NCBI GenBank assembly: GCA_022841915.1
Contig: JALHQN010000005.1
Coordinates: 186,001 to 250,000, forward strand
DNA length: 64,000 bases
DNA from: Burkholderiales bacterium
Lineage (GTDB): Bacteria; Pseudomonadota; Gammaproteobacteria; Burkholderiales; WYBJ01
Reading direction: 5' to 3'
Every line of letters begins with the position of its first letter. Positions within the stretch are counted from its first letter, which is position 1. Under the pieces are notes generated by a model, which saw only the letters and a list, made by a program, of their open reading frames with translations, was not told the origin of the DNA and made no database searches. This document shows, in pieces, positions 37,148 through 46,614 of the stretch. Position numbers and translations under genes: made by a program.

Positions 37148-38617
37148 TCAGGCGAAGATGCCGTGGACATGCCAGAAAATTTCTGGCTTTGGAGAGACGG
37201 CTTGAGGGCCGGCTCCTGCAGTGGTTGCCGGATTTTCCGACCGGAACAGCCATAGCGTTTGCCCGCAGTGTGTGCGTGCGACGAAATAATCGCGGCACAC
37301 GTCCCGAGCTTCCCACCAGCCGCTTTCGATTTTCTCCGGGCCATCGGTGAGCACCACAGGCGCCTGCGCATTCGCCAAGAACGCATCCAGGGGCTCGGGT
37401 TCGGCCAGCAGCCAGAGCGGGCGAGGGCCGGGCGGCAGCAGGGTGCCGGTGCCGGAGGTCGGACGCTGCGCCCGCCATGCGAGTTCGGGCCGATGATCGG
37501 CATGGGGACGCAAGGCGCATACGGCCTCGTCGCCCAGCCGCGCGCACAAGCGCTCGATCAATTCGGTGTCTTCCCCGTCCTCCATGCCGGGGAAGAGGCT
37601 CAGGTCGCGGGCGACGAGCCGCTCGCACTGTTCGCTTGCCAGCGCCATGGCTTCCACCCGGTCGGGCAGTTGCGTGCGCTCCAAGCGATCTCGCATCAGC
37701 GCCGTCAGGTGGGCGGGATCTCGGCTGGGACTGGAGAGTGCCAGCGTGATTGCACTCGGCGCCTGGTCTTCGTGCACGAGTTCCAGGCGCAGGCGCATGA
37801 CGCCCATCCCTCGACCCCGCAGCCAGCCGCACAGCCCGGCGATGAGGCGTTTGCAGCCGAACAGCAAGGCTTCGACTTCCCAGGCAGGGGCGGGAAGTTC
37901 CAGCCGAGTCGAGAACTGCTCGGGCAGGACGATGGGCAGGCGCGGATCGGGGCAGCGGCCCAGCGCCCGATCCAGGATGTCGAGCAGTTCCCGGCCGAAA
38001 CGCCGCGCCAGCGCATCCCGGGGCAATGCGAGGACTGCGCCTATCGTCTGCACGCCGATGTCTGCAAGGGTTTGCAGGACGGGCTCCGAGCAGCCGAGGG
38101 CAGCGCTCGGCAGGGAGGCGAGTTCCCGAGCCAAACTCGCTGTATCGGCCACCACGCACGAACGTCGGGCTCGGGCCAGCATGGACGCTGCCGTAGGCGT
38201 CGGTGCGGCGGCGAGTCCGGCCGAGAATCCCAAGGCGGGCAGGCCCTGTCCGATGGCCTGCATCAAGGCGGCCACGCCACCGAACAATTTCCGCCCGCCG
38301 CCGATCTCGAGCACGATGCAATCCGTGCCTTCCTGGCTGGGAGCGGGGCCGAATTGCAGCGCCCATTGCGCGATCTCCTGCAGGGCCTGTGCTTCCAGCG
38401 AGAGGTTGCGGGCATGGACCGTCAGTGCCGGTGTCAGCGCCATGGCCGCCGAAACGTCCATGCCTTTGCGGATGCCGGCTCGATGGGCGTGAGCATTCAA
38501 CGCCAGGATGCGTGGACGGGTGGCGCCCTCGGCGACCGCCCGCGGGATCTCATCGCTGCCCGATCGTGTCAACGCCTCCAGGGGCAGCATAGGGAAATGC
38601 AGACAAGCCCACAGCAT
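37148..38617 (-). CDS. imuB: ImuB, Y-family polymerase-like mutasome subunit
   Basis: This 489-residue protein has the Y-family polymerase fold, but the N-terminal catalytic acids are replaced (LWACLHFPMLPLEALTR in place of the DinB H-I-D-M-D motif). It is therefore an inactive scaffold, as is known for ImuB, which binds the beta clamp and recruits DnaE2 and ImuA. Fold markers include RAGIRKGMDVSAAMAL and the helix-hairpin region LADIGVQTIGAVLALPRDAL. It ends with the typical FWHVHGIFA. It is 52 nt after imuA. Confidence 0.9.
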   Translation of the reverse strand: MLWACLHFPMLPLEALTRSGSDEIPRAVAEGATRPRILALNAHAHRAGIRKGMDVSAAMALTPALTVHARNLSLEAQALQEIAQWALQFGPAPSQEGTDCIVLEIGGGRKLFGGVAALMQAIGQGLPALGFSAGLAAAPTPTAASMLARARRSCVVADTASLARELASLPSAALGCSEPVLQTLADIGVQTIGAVLALPRDALARRFGRELLDILDRALGRCPDPRLPIVLPEQFSTRLELPAPAWEVEALLFGCKRLIAGLCGWLRGRGMGVMRLRLELVHEDQAPSAITLALSSPSRDPAHLTALMRDRLERTQLPDRVEAMALASEQCERLVARDLSLFPGMEDGEDTELIERLCARLGDEAVCALRPHADHRPELAWRAQRPTSGTGTLLPPGPRPLWLLAEPEPLDAFLANAQAPVVLTDGPEKIESGWWEARDVCRDYFVARTHCGQTLWLFRSENPATTAGAGPQAVSPKPEIFWHVHGIFA

Positions 38618-38669
38618 GTGGAATCAGTCTCCGATAGGTGTTGTCTGCGCTGGGTGCCAGGAAGGCGCC

Positions 38670-39317
38670 TCAGGCGTGATTGCCGCGCAGGATCGTTTGC
38701 GCGATTCGGACGGGACGGGTCAGCGTGCCACCGCGGCGCTTGAGAATGCGGACCTCGAGTTCGCCCGCCTCGTTCGCCAGCAGGCGCAAGCGCAACGCAG
38801 CCGTCGACGCATTCATGGCTGCGCTCTCGGGCATGAACAGGAACCCGCTGCTTTCGCCTTGTTCGCAGGCCAATTGCAATCGACGCAGACTGTTGGCTTG
38901 CATGGTCCCCGGCCAAGCGAGTGCGGCGCCGCACTGCCTGGATTTGAGCGACTGCTCCAAGGCCCAGAGCTTGTCCTTGGGCGACTCGGCCTTGATCAGC
39001 AGCAGGCGGGCAAGATCGAGTCCTGCAGCGGCAAGTGCAGGGGCATAAGGGATATGAGGGGGGGCGATGAAAATCACCCGGCGGCTGCTTTGGGTCAGAC
39101 GGGCGCAAAGAGGCATCAACAGGCTGAACTCGCCGATGCCCTGGCGGGACGTGAAAAGCTCTGTCAGCGCTCCTCGAGGCCAGCCGCCTCCCGGCAGGCA
39201 CTCATCAAGGGACGCAAAGCCACTGGATACGGCCGTGGCCGTGCGTGCGCATTCCTCGCCGCGCCATAGGCGCGGGTGTTGCAGCAAGAGATCGAGAGAC
39301 GTCGGCATGGCGACCAT
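38670..39317 (-). CDS. imuA: ImuA, RecA-like mutasome subunit
   Basis: This 215-residue protein resembles the RecA/SulA-like ImuA family. It begins with SSGFASLDECLPGGGWPRGALTEL, where the Walker A of RecA is degraded, followed by a Walker B-like VIFIAPP strand. The second half has ARLLLIKAESPKDKLWALEQ and ends TLTRPVRIAQTILR. By family knowledge it modulates RecA and DnaE2 in damage-induced mutagenesis. It lies between lexA (42 nt) and imuB (52 nt). Confidence 0.9.
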   Translation of the reverse strand: MVAMPTSLDLLLQHPRLWRGEECARTATAVSSGFASLDECLPGGGWPRGALTELFTSRQGIGEFSLLMPLCARLTQSSRRVIFIAPPHIPYAPALAAAGLDLARLLLIKAESPKDKLWALEQSLKSRQCGAALAWPGTMQANSLRRLQLACEQGESSGFLFMPESAAMNASTAALRLRLLANEAGELEVRILKRRGGTLTRPVRIAQTILRGNHA

Positions 39318-39359
39318 GGGTGTTCGATGGCTCGATCGGCGAGGGCGACCGGGCCGGCC

Positions 39360-39962
39360 TCATAGGCCTTTGCCGTTGCGCACCACGCCCACACCCAGCC
39401 CCTCGATCACCAGGCGGTCGGTGCGAGGGTCGACCTCGATGGGGTCGAACTCGGGGTTCTCGGGCAGGAGCTGGATCTGGTTGCCGCGCCGTTTCAGGCG
39501 CTTCACGGTCACCTCGTCGTTGATCCGGGCCACCACGACCTGACCGGAGCGGACATCCTGGGTTTTGTGCACGGCCAGCAAGTCTCCGTCGAGAATGCCC
39601 GCATCGCGCATGCTCAGACCGCGTACCCGCAGAAAATAATCTGCGCGCGGTTTGAACAGTCCTGCATCCATCCGGTAGTGAGCATCGATATGCTGTTCTG
39701 CCAGAATGGGCGCGCCTGCCGCGACTCGCCCCACCACGGGCAAGCCGTCGGGTTGCAGGATGCGCAGGCCGCGCGAGGCGCCAGGCAGGATTTCGATGGC
39801 GCCTTTGCGCTCCAGGGCGCGCAAATGCTCCTCCGCGGCGTTGGGCGAACTGAAGCCGAAATGCGCCGAGATTTCCGCGCGCGTGGGCGGAAAGCCGGTT
39901 TCCTGCAGGTGATCGCGAATCAGTTCCAGAATTTCGCTCTGGCGGCGGGTCAGGTTTTCCAC
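39360..39962 (-). CDS. lexA: LexA SOS repressor
   Basis: This 200-residue protein is a canonical LexA. It has an N-terminal winged helix ([28 protein letters not shown]) and a C-terminal S24 domain with the Ala82-Gly83 cleavage site (GRVAAGAP), Ser117 (GLSMRDAG) and Lys154 (VTVKRL). Each is exactly two residues less than in E. coli LexA (84-85, 119, 156). GTG 39962 is chosen because GGAG precedes it and the family starts with this segment. It is the second gene of a probable operon headed by an SOS box at 40533 and followed by imuA and imuB. Confidence 0.95.
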   Translation of the reverse strand: MENLTRRQSEILELIRDHLQETGFPPTRAEISAHFGFSSPNAAEEHLRALERKGAIEILPGASRGLRILQPDGLPVVGRVAAGAPILAEQHIDAHYRMDAGLFKPRADYFLRVRGLSMRDAGILDGDLLAVHKTQDVRSGQVVVARINDEVTVKRLKRRGNQIQLLPENPEFDPIEVDPRTDRLVIEGLGVGVVRNGKGL

Positions 39963-40012
39963 TGAGGATCTCCGGGATGATCGAGGCAGGCCAGGCCTGC
40001 CTCGAGGAAGGA

Positions 40013-40405
40013 TCAAGCGCGCTGGGCTGCGTGCGGCAGAGCGCTCCTGAAGCGTGGCAGATCGGCTGTCGGCTCGATCTTGCCCAGCCGCACGAGTCTC
40101 GCCTGGATTGCTGCGCGGCTGCGACCGTGTTCCTGGGCCAGTTCGGCGAGGGATTGGCCGGCGTCGAAGCGCTCGACGAGGGTTTTGTCCTCATCCTCCG
40201 CCCAGGGCTTGCCCGCATTGACCGGCGTCGGTGAGCGGTTTGGGCCTGGAGGCGGGGCGGCGTTCAGCGCCTGGAGGGCTTGAAACAGGGCGCGTACGGT
40301 ATCGGGATGCTGATACGGGCTGTCTGCGGGGAAGGCCGTTCCCGAATGCGGATCGATGCCTAGTGCCAAGGTCTGGAGGATGTGAGCGGCGGTTTGTTTT
40401 TCCAT
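40013..40405 (-). CDS. Small helix-turn-helix (Myb/SANT-like) protein heading the SOS operon
   Basis: This 130-residue protein has an unstructured Pro-rich middle and a C-terminal tri-helical motif, [18 protein letters not shown]...[23 protein letters not shown]. The pattern is that of Myb/SANT or GcrA-like DNA-binding helices. The N-terminal [17 protein letters not shown] is a separate short segment. ATG 40405 has AGGAG 6 nt upstream. It is the first gene after the SOS box and promoter and lies 50 nt before lexA. Its function is unknown; it may be a regulator or cofactor in the SOS response. Confidence 0.8.
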   Translation of the reverse strand: MEKQTAAHILQTLALGIDPHSGTAFPADSPYQHPDTVRALFQALQALNAAPPPGPNRSPTPVNAGKPWAEDEDKTLVERFDAGQSLAELAQEHGRSRAAIQARLVRLGKIEPTADLPRFRSALPHAAQRA

Positions 40406-40532
40406 GGTGATCTCCTGAACTAACCCCTCCATGGATGAGTGATGTCGTCTTGCGTCCTGCGCCGGCTCGGCAAAGGCCGCTGCGGGACGGGGCCGGTTTC
40501 GCCGCCGATGCAGGGCTCGATGGCATCCGTAG

Positions 40533-40565
40533 CTGTAAATATATACAGTTCTTGTGGGATGTCAA
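40533..40565 (-). promoter_or_regulatory. Sigma-70 promoter with overlapping SOS (LexA) box
   Basis: CTGTAAATATATACAG (40533-40548) is a perfect CTGT-N8-ACAG LexA box of the E. coli type. On the minus strand TTGACA (40560-40565) and TATATT (40538-40543) are separated by 16 nt, and the box covers the -10 element. The arrangement predicts tight LexA repression of the HTH-lexA-imuA-imuB operon. Confidence 0.88.
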
Positions 40566-40745
40566 CAGAAGCCGGCGCGGATGGCCCGGGGCCTGGGCAA
40601 ACTCTTGCATGCAGACGCGCGGCCTTGTTTATACTGCCGGAGTCGCTGATCGTTGCTCCCGCAATCGGGAGGGGGGCACCAGCCCACGCACGGGGTGCAG
40701 GCGCACAGCGGCGAGTCAAAGCGGGAGCCTCACCAGGGAGGGCAG

Positions 40746-41054
40746 ATGACTAGGTTGCTTCGTGACATCGGGTATTTCGTCGTTCTGTGCCTGATGATCT
40801 TGGGCGTGGGCGGCGTCATGTATCACGCGATCGGCGAGGACGGCTGGATCGAGCGCTTCTTCGGCGGTGTCCTGGACCAGGGGGTCGGCACCATCCTTGC
40901 CGTGCTGGTCGGATTGGTGCTCGCCGGCTGGCTGATCCGTCGCTGGCTGATCGCATCGCAGCGCCATGCGCTGTTCAACGATTTCCTGATGTACGGCATG
41001 GTGGCTCTGGGCGTGCTTTTCGTCGGTCGTCTGCTCATGAACGGTTCGCTTTAG
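40746..41054 (+). CDS. Small three-helix membrane protein
   Basis: This 102-residue protein has predicted membrane helices at about 8-26, 44-62 and 80-97 (IGYFVVLCLMILGVGGVMY, GTILAVLVGLVLAGWLI, MVALGVLFVGRLL). GGGAGG lies just before the ATG. It has no recognised family. It is divergent from the SOS operon, with its start about 180 bp from the SOS box. Confidence 0.7.
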   Translation: MTRLLRDIGYFVVLCLMILGVGGVMYHAIGEDGWIERFFGGVLDQGVGTILAVLVGLVLAGWLIRRWLIASQRHALFNDFLMYGMVALGVLFVGRLLMNGSL

Positions 41055-41272
41055 CGCCCTGAGCGAGAGATTCGTTGCCGGATTGCCCAGACCTCGGCCG
41101 CGAAATTTCCGACTCGGCGCACCAGGCCGCTACCGGGCGCCTCGTATCTCGGATCGATCGAGCATGCCGTCGATGGCTCATATCGCCTGCTCCGGGGATG
41201 AATCTTCACGGCCCGCGAGGGGTGCATGCTAAACTGCCTTCATCCTTGTCCTGCCACCAGAGTCGTCAACGC

Positions 41273-42091
41273 ATGAATCAGCCAGTCGTGCCGCGGCCCG
41301 CGGCGACCATTTCCATTCTGCGTGAAGCAGCCCCCGGTTTCGAGGTGCTCATGATGCAACGGAGCATGAAGGCCGACTTCATGCCCGGTGCGTATGTGTT
41401 TCCGGGCGGCGGCATCGAACGCGAAGATTCCGATCCGGCGTTGTTCGAACTATGCAGTGGGCTCGACGATGCGGCGGCCAGCGAGATCCTCAAGGTCGAG
41501 CAAGGCGGCTTGTGCTACTGGATCGGGGCGATCCGGGAGTGTTTCGAGGAGGCGGGCCTGCTGCTGTGCTACGACCGCAACGGGGAGTTGGTGAGCCTCG
41601 ATCAGCCGGATCTGGAAGCGCGCTTCATCGAGCACCGTGCCGCGCTCAATCGCGGCGAACTGAGCTTTCTCGACTTCTGCCTGCGCGAAGCGTTGCGTCC
41701 GGCGGTGGACAAGTTGACCTACTTCAGCCACTGGATCACGCCGCTGGCCGCGCCCAAGCGCTACGACACGCGTTTCTTCGCGACGCTCGTGCCGGCGCGC
41801 CAGCATCCCTTGCACGACGCCGAAGAGTTGGTCGATACCGTGTGGGTGCGCCCGGGAGAAGCACTGGAGCAGGAGCGCGTCGGGAAGCTTTCCTTGCGCA
41901 AGCCCACCATCGCCACCCTCGAGACGTTTCATACCGCTGCCGACTGCCCTTCGCTGTTTCGCAATCTGCAAGCGCAGCAGCCGAACATACGTCCGATCCT
42001 GCCGGCCATCAGCCAGGACGGCGGGCGCATCATCCCCGGCGAGGCCGGTTACGCGGAGGCGGTGCTCAATCCGACACCGAAATGGCAATGA
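41273..42091 (+). CDS. Nudix-fold hydrolase of the NUDT19/NUDT7-like type
   Basis: This 272-residue protein begins with ATISILREAAPGFEVLMMQRS and has a Nudix box split by an insertion: GGGIEREDSD...IGAIRECFEEAGLLL, where the final R-E-C-F-E-E-A-G is the metal-binding part. This layout is typical of the NUDT7/NUDT19 acyl-CoA diphosphatase-like group, so a CoA-ester substrate is possible. Its stop overlaps the start of the next gene (ATGA), which encodes a metallo-hydrolase; the two form an operon. Confidence 0.82.
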   Translation: MNQPVVPRPAATISILREAAPGFEVLMMQRSMKADFMPGAYVFPGGGIEREDSDPALFELCSGLDDAAASEILKVEQGGLCYWIGAIRECFEEAGLLLCYDRNGELVSLDQPDLEARFIEHRAALNRGELSFLDFCLREALRPAVDKLTYFSHWITPLAAPKRYDTRFFATLVPARQHPLHDAEELVDTVWVRPGEALEQERVGKLSLRKPTIATLETFHTAADCPSLFRNLQAQQPNIRPILPAISQDGGRIIPGEAGYAEAVLNPTPKWQ

Positions 42092-42921
42092 GCGAGATCC
42101 GACCAGGCGAAGTCTACACACTGAGCGACCGCATTCGTCGCATCACGGCACCCAATCCTGGTGTGATGACCGGTCCGGGGACCAATGCCTACGTCGTAGG
42201 CACCGAGTCGCTCGCATTGATCGATCCGGGGCCCAATATCGAGTCGCACATCGAAGCCCTGCTGCGCCTGGTGGGCACGCGCTTGCGCTGGATCCTCTGC
42301 ACCCACGCTCATCACGATCATTCGCCAGCGGCGCAAATCATCCATGCGGCTACCCAGGCTCAACTGATCGGCATGCCGCCGCCCAGCGGCGAACGCCACG
42401 ATCAGACATTTGCGCCTAGCTGGCCCATCAAGGACGGCGAACGCCTGCAAGGCCCGGGCTTCACGCTGCGCGCGGTGCATACGCCGGGGCATGCGTCCAA
42501 TCACATGTGCTATCTGCTCGAGGAAGAGCGGGCGCTCTTCACGGGTGATCATGTCATGCAGGGCTCGACCGTCGTCATCGGTCCGCCCGACGGCTGCATG
42601 AGCGCGTATCTGCAATCCCTGGAGAAGTTGCTCGATCTGGACGTGGCGCGGTTCGCGCCCGGGCACGGGCATCCGATCGATACGCCGCAGGACGAAGTGC
42701 GCAAGCTCATCCGACATCGTTTGGGCCGCGAGCAGAAGGTGCTGACGGCGCTCAACAAGCAGCGCCGGGGCAACCTCGACGCGCTCGTGCCGCTCGCCTA
42801 CGACGACGTCTCGGAAAAGCTGCATCCCATCGCCAAGCGCTCGCTTTACGCGCACCTGCTCAAGCTCGAGATCGACGGGCGGGCCAGAAGCGAAGGCGAG
42901 CAGTGGATCGCCTGCGACTGA
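42088..42921 (+). CDS. Metallo-beta-lactamase-fold hydrolase (LACTB2/glyoxalase II-like)
   Basis: This 277-residue protein has the metal-binding HxHxDH motif (THAHHDH, 72-78), a later His in HTPGHASNH, Asp in TGDHVM and a C-terminal His in GHGHPI. A winged-helix beta-lactamase-associated domain follows (about 205-270; RREQKVLTALNKQRRGNLDAL-like segment). Relatives include endoribonuclease LACTB2 and thioesterases. ATG 42088 is chosen for the ATGA overlap with the Nudix gene; ATG 42082 is also in frame. Confidence 0.85.
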   Translation: MSEIRPGEVYTLSDRIRRITAPNPGVMTGPGTNAYVVGTESLALIDPGPNIESHIEALLRLVGTRLRWILCTHAHHDHSPAAQIIHAATQAQLIGMPPPSGERHDQTFAPSWPIKDGERLQGPGFTLRAVHTPGHASNHMCYLLEEERALFTGDHVMQGSTVVIGPPDGCMSAYLQSLEKLLDLDVARFAPGHGHPIDTPQDEVRKLIRHRLGREQKVLTALNKQRRGNLDALVPLAYDDVSEKLHPIAKRSLYAHLLKLEIDGRARSEGEQWIACD

Positions 42922-42943
42922 TCGATCGCCCGGCTGCGGGCGG

Positions 42944-43411
42944 CTATGCAGCTGCCGGACGCCGCCGGTACATGAGCGTCGCTTCCAATTCCTGAGCGAC
43001 GCTACCATCCTGCTTGAGACACTTGCGGGCGAACGTGATCACGCCGCGATCCGGCCTGCTCGTCGCTTTCTTTCCGATCACAGTCTGCTCCATGTGAATG
43101 GTGTCGCCATGCTTGACCGGCGCGAGCAGGCGCCATTTGTCGATTTGCAGCAGCGCCAGCATCGTTCCCTCGTTGATCCCGCTCGCGTACTGCAGGCCTC
43201 CCATGATGGCGTAGACCAGGGGGCCGTGCGCGACCGGTTCGCCGAACGGCGTGGTCTTGCAGTATTCCCAGTTGCAGTGGACTTCGTTGAAGTCGCCCGA
43301 GAGGCAGGCGAAATTCACGATGTCGGTGGAGGTGATGGTTCGGCACGAGGTGCGGAACGTCTGGCCGAGTTCGAAATCCTCGAAGTACATGCCGCGACTC
43401 GCTTGAATCAT
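42944..43411 (-). CDS. MaoC-family (R)-enoyl-CoA hydratase-like protein
   Basis: This 155-residue hot-dog-fold protein carries the hydratase dyad Asp-x4-His in SGDFNEVHCN, followed by FGEPVAHGPLVYAIMGGL. It would add water to an enoyl-CoA. It is the last gene of a minus-strand cluster with a thiolase-like protein, a CoA transferase and a DUF35 protein, which points to breakdown of an acyl-CoA. ATG 43411 has GGAG upstream. Confidence 0.88.
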   Translation of the reverse strand: MIQASRGMYFEDFELGQTFRTSCRTITSTDIVNFACLSGDFNEVHCNWEYCKTTPFGEPVAHGPLVYAIMGGLQYASGINEGTMLALLQIDKWRLLAPVKHGDTIHMEQTVIGKKATSRPDRGVITFARKCLKQDGSVAQELEATLMYRRRPAAA

Positions 43412-43443
43412 GCTGTTTGCTCCGGACGCGGATTGCAATTCGA

Positions 43444-44112
43444 TCAGTAGGCCGGTGGGTTCGGCGTCTCGGGCACGGTGCCCGGCTCGGGTTGCGGCTC
43501 GCTGCCGATCGGGGGCAGCAAGGAATGCCGGGGACGCGGTTTTTTCTCTGCAGGGCGGGACTGAAAACCGGCTCCCGGGTTCTCGGAGTTCTCCGACAAG
43601 CTCGGGGTGGTACCGCGGCCCGGCCGCACATTCCAACTGTCTTTGTAGTTTCTCCAGGAGGGCGATTTATTATCGGTCGTCTTCGGCGCCTGCAGGCTGG
43701 ACTGGGCTGTGAGTCTCGCCTCCACTCTGCCTGGCGCTTCCTCGAAGACCGAGGCGCGCTTGAATTCGTACCAGGTGTCGCTGGCAGCTGGGTTGTACAC
43801 CATGCTGCGCAACAGGCGCTGATGGATGTAAGCCTTGCCGGCCACATCGAACTCGATAATGAACCAGCCCCCCTTGGTGCCGTCGATCAGCTTGAAGCGC
43901 TCCGTGCGCGTCAGCCGTATCTGCCGGGTGTCGAAGCGCGGCTCGGCATAGAACGTCGTGGTCGAGTACTTCTCGTGCTCCGGCACGTACCAGTAATAAT
44001 TGTTCTGGGTCAGGTTCTGTGCGCAGGCTTGCGTCGATAAGCCAGCCAGCGGCGCAAGTGCCAGCAAGACTGCGAGCAGCCACGGGGGCAACAGCTTGGT
44101 GGGGATGGTCAT
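43444..44112 (-). CDS. Secreted hypothetical protein with Pro-rich tail
   Basis: This 222-residue protein has a signal peptide (LLPPWLLAVLLALAPLAGLSTQACAQ). A beta-rich central domain (about 35-120; YYWYVPEHEKYSTTTFYAEP, GGWFIIEFDVAGKAYIHQRLL) resembles a small SH3-like or surface-attachment fold, though I cannot name it. The last 80 residues are disordered and rich in Pro, Ser and Arg. It sits between the thiolase-like and MaoC genes on the same strand, with no obvious link to their function. Confidence 0.7.
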   Translation of the reverse strand: MTIPTKLLPPWLLAVLLALAPLAGLSTQACAQNLTQNNYYWYVPEHEKYSTTTFYAEPRFDTRQIRLTRTERFKLIDGTKGGWFIIEFDVAGKAYIHQRLLRSMVYNPAASDTWYEFKRASVFEEAPGRVEARLTAQSSLQAPKTTDNKSPSWRNYKDSWNVRPGRGTTPSLSENSENPGAGFQSRPAEKKPRPRHSLLPPIGSEPQPEPGTVPETPNPPAY

Positions 44113-44193
44113 CGGCAAGGTTTCCGAATCAAGCAAACACAAGGTTGGAAGTGGCGAGCAGGCATCGTTTTGCTCCAGGACCACGAAGCTCGA

Positions 44194-45363
44194 TCAGCGC
44201 CGCTCGCGACCGAGCACGAGTGTGCAGTTCGAAGACAGCACGCCGCCTTCATTATGCACCAGCGCCGTGCTGGCGCCTTCGACCTGGCGCGGACCGAGGC
44301 CGCCTCTGAGCTGCGCGACGGCTTCGATGATGCCGAACATGCCGCCGGCCGCGCCCGCGTGTGCATGAGACAGCATCCCGCCATGAGTGTTCACGGGCAG
44401 CTTGCCGCCGATCTGCGCATGTCCGGCTTCCCAGAACTCGCCGCCCGCACCCCGGGGTGCGAATCCCAGTTCCTCGAGCTCGATGATCGGCACGATGGTG
44501 AAGCAGTCGTAGAGTTGGGCGACGTCGATATCCCGTGGGGTGATCCCCGCCATGCCGTAGGCGGCCGCACCTGCGCGGGTGACGCCGAACTCGGTCAGGC
44601 TGGGTGCGCTCGACAGGTGCTCGTGCGTGTGGGCTTCACCGATACCGTACAGCCAGACCGGTGCCGATCGGGCGCCGCTTGCCCTGTCCGGGCGGGTGAG
44701 GATCAGTGCGCCGGCCGCATCCGAGATCAGGCAGCAGTCGAGCAGGGTGAGCGGATCGGCGATCGGCTTGGCGGTCAGCACATCGCCGATTTCGATCGGC
44801 GTCTTCATGTGGGAATTGGGATGCAGGCAGGCGTGCATGCGGGTCGTCACGGCGACACGCGCCATTTGCTCGCGTGTAGTGCCGTACTCGTGCATGTAGC
44901 GGCGCGCGATCATGGCGTAGCAGCCCGGGATCGACGGACCGTAGGGGTATTCGAAGTAGGGGTGTCCGACCGCCGTAGCCAGCGCGGCCACGGCTTGGTC
45001 GCGTGTCTGGCCGCTTGCGCGGTTCTCGCCGGTGACGACGAGCACCGTGTTCGCCTGGCCGCTCGCGATGGCCGCGGCGGCGTGACCGACCATGACCGCA
45101 GGGGTCGCACCCCCGGCCACCAGCGAGGCGCAGTAACCCGGCTGCAATCCGAGATACTCGCACAGCACGGTGCCCAGCATGAAGTAGGGCTCCGTCATCG
45201 AGTAGGCGGTGACGAGCCCGTCGATGTCGTCAGGACGCAGCCCCGCATCGTCGAGCGCGCGGCGAGCAGCCTGGGCATTCAGGCCCAGGCCGGTCATGTG
45301 CGGCAGGTGGCCGATGTCGGATTCGCCGATGCCGACCACGACGGCACTGTTGCGAAGACTCAT
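44194..45363 (-). CDS. Thiolase-like protein lacking the nucleophilic cysteine
   Basis: This 389-residue protein has the thiolase fold of the SCP-x/acetyl-CoA acetyltransferase-like group. The usual nucleophile motif (G-C-A-S-G) is replaced by SLVAGGATPAV near residue 85, so Cys is absent. The C-terminal His motif HGGMLSHAHAGAAGG is kept. Thiolase-like proteins of this sort pair with DUF35 proteins and some (Ltp2 type) are retro-aldolases. A DUF35 protein is encoded two genes upstream in the same cluster. It starts 12 nt after the CaiB-type gene. Confidence 0.85.
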   Translation of the reverse strand: MSLRNSAVVVGIGESDIGHLPHMTGLGLNAQAARRALDDAGLRPDDIDGLVTAYSMTEPYFMLGTVLCEYLGLQPGYCASLVAGGATPAVMVGHAAAAIASGQANTVLVVTGENRASGQTRDQAVAALATAVGHPYFEYPYGPSIPGCYAMIARRYMHEYGTTREQMARVAVTTRMHACLHPNSHMKTPIEIGDVLTAKPIADPLTLLDCCLISDAAGALILTRPDRASGARSAPVWLYGIGEAHTHEHLSSAPSLTEFGVTRAGAAAYGMAGITPRDIDVAQLYDCFTIVPIIELEELGFAPRGAGGEFWEAGHAQIGGKLPVNTHGGMLSHAHAGAAGGMFGIIEAVAQLRGGLGPRQVEGASTALVHNEGGVLSSNCTLVLGRERR

Positions 45364-45375
45364 GCCGCTGCGGCC

Positions 45376-46608
45376 TTACGCGGAAGACGGATCCGCGGAT
45401 TCCGATCTCACCACGCCGTCGGCGACGAGTTTCTCGATCTCTTGTGTGCTCAGCCCCGCTTCGCGCAACACCTCGAAGGAATGCTCGCCGACCCGTGGGG
45501 TGGGACGATGATTCTTCGCCGGCGAGGCGGAGAAATGCATCGGCAGCTTCATGGTGCGCACGCGACCCTCCGTCGGGTGTTCCTCGATCTGGAAGAAATC
45601 GACGTCGTCCAGATGCGGGTCCTCGAGGAGGCTCTCGATCGTGTGCATCGGCGAGGCCGGGATATCGGCCTTCTCCAGCAGCTCCAGCCATTCCGCGCTG
45701 GTGCGCGCTGCCAGGGCTTCTTCGGTGATCTTGTAGACCTCCTTGAGGTTCGCCGCCCGCTGCGAGCGCTCGGAGAACCGCGGGTCGTCCTTCAGTTCCG
45801 GGCGGCCGACCAGATCGCAGAACGAGAAGAACATGCGGTCGGTGGAGGCCATCACGCAGATGTAGCCATCCTGGGTCTTGTACGGGCGCCGATCGAACAG
45901 ACGGATCTTGTTATTCGTATGGGTGGGCGGATCGAAGTAGTCGTCCCAGATATGCTCCGAGAGCACGAACTCGGCCATGGTCTCGAACATGGGCACTTCC
46001 ACCGCCTGCCCCTGCCCGGTGCGTGCGCGATGCAAAAGGGCTGCGAGCACCGCATTGACCAGGTAGACGCCGCAAACGCGATCGGCCACGTTGATGGGAA
46101 CGAACTGCGGCTTGCCGGCAATCTGGCCGAAGAGCGCCGGCAAGCCGCTCAAGCCCTGGATCACGTCGTCATACGCCGGACGCCCCGCGTAGCGGCCCTT
46201 GCTGCCGAAGCCGACCGCGTAGCAATAGACGATGTCGGGCTTCACCTTGCGCACGCCCTCGTAATCCAGTCCGAGCCGCACCATCGCCTGCACGCGACTG
46301 TTGTGCACGATGGCGTCGGCCGTGGCGGCGAGTCGCAAGAACGCGTCGCGACCGGCCGGATCCTTCAGATTGATCGAGATCGCCCGCTTCGCGCGGTTCA
46401 GGACCATGAAGGTGCAGCCCATGCCCTTGTGGCGCGACGGTCCGGAATAGCGGCGACCTTCGCCTTCGATGGTCTCGATCTTGATGACGTCCGCGCCCAT
46501 GTCGCCCAGGATCTTGGTCGCATACGGGCCGAGCAGAACGGTGGTCAGGTCGAGGATGCGCATGCCCGCAAGCGGGCCGGTGGGCGCTGGGTGTTTACGC
46601 TCTGGCAT
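45376..46608 (-). CDS. CaiB/BaiF-family CoA transferase
   Basis: This 410-residue class III CoA transferase begins GPLAGMRILDLTTVLLGPYATKILGDMGADVIKIE, the family hallmark. The catalytic Asp probably lies in RPAYDDVIQGLSG (near 170). It would move CoA between organic acids, activating or recycling the substrate of the neighbouring hydratase and thiolase-like protein. A 30-codon ORF with a very strong ribosome binding site ends 6 nt before this start. Confidence 0.9.
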   Translation of the reverse strand: MPERKHPAPTGPLAGMRILDLTTVLLGPYATKILGDMGADVIKIETIEGEGRRYSGPSRHKGMGCTFMVLNRAKRAISINLKDPAGRDAFLRLAATADAIVHNSRVQAMVRLGLDYEGVRKVKPDIVYCYAVGFGSKGRYAGRPAYDDVIQGLSGLPALFGQIAGKPQFVPINVADRVCGVYLVNAVLAALLHRARTGQGQAVEVPMFETMAEFVLSEHIWDDYFDPPTHTNNKIRLFDRRPYKTQDGYICVMASTDRMFFSFCDLVGRPELKDDPRFSERSQRAANLKEVYKITEEALAARTSAEWLELLEKADIPASPMHTIESLLEDPHLDDVDFFQIEEHPTEGRVRTMKLPMHFSASPAKNHRPTPRVGEHSFEVLREAGLSTQEIEKLVADGVVRSESADPSSA

Positions 46609-46614
46609 GGTTGT

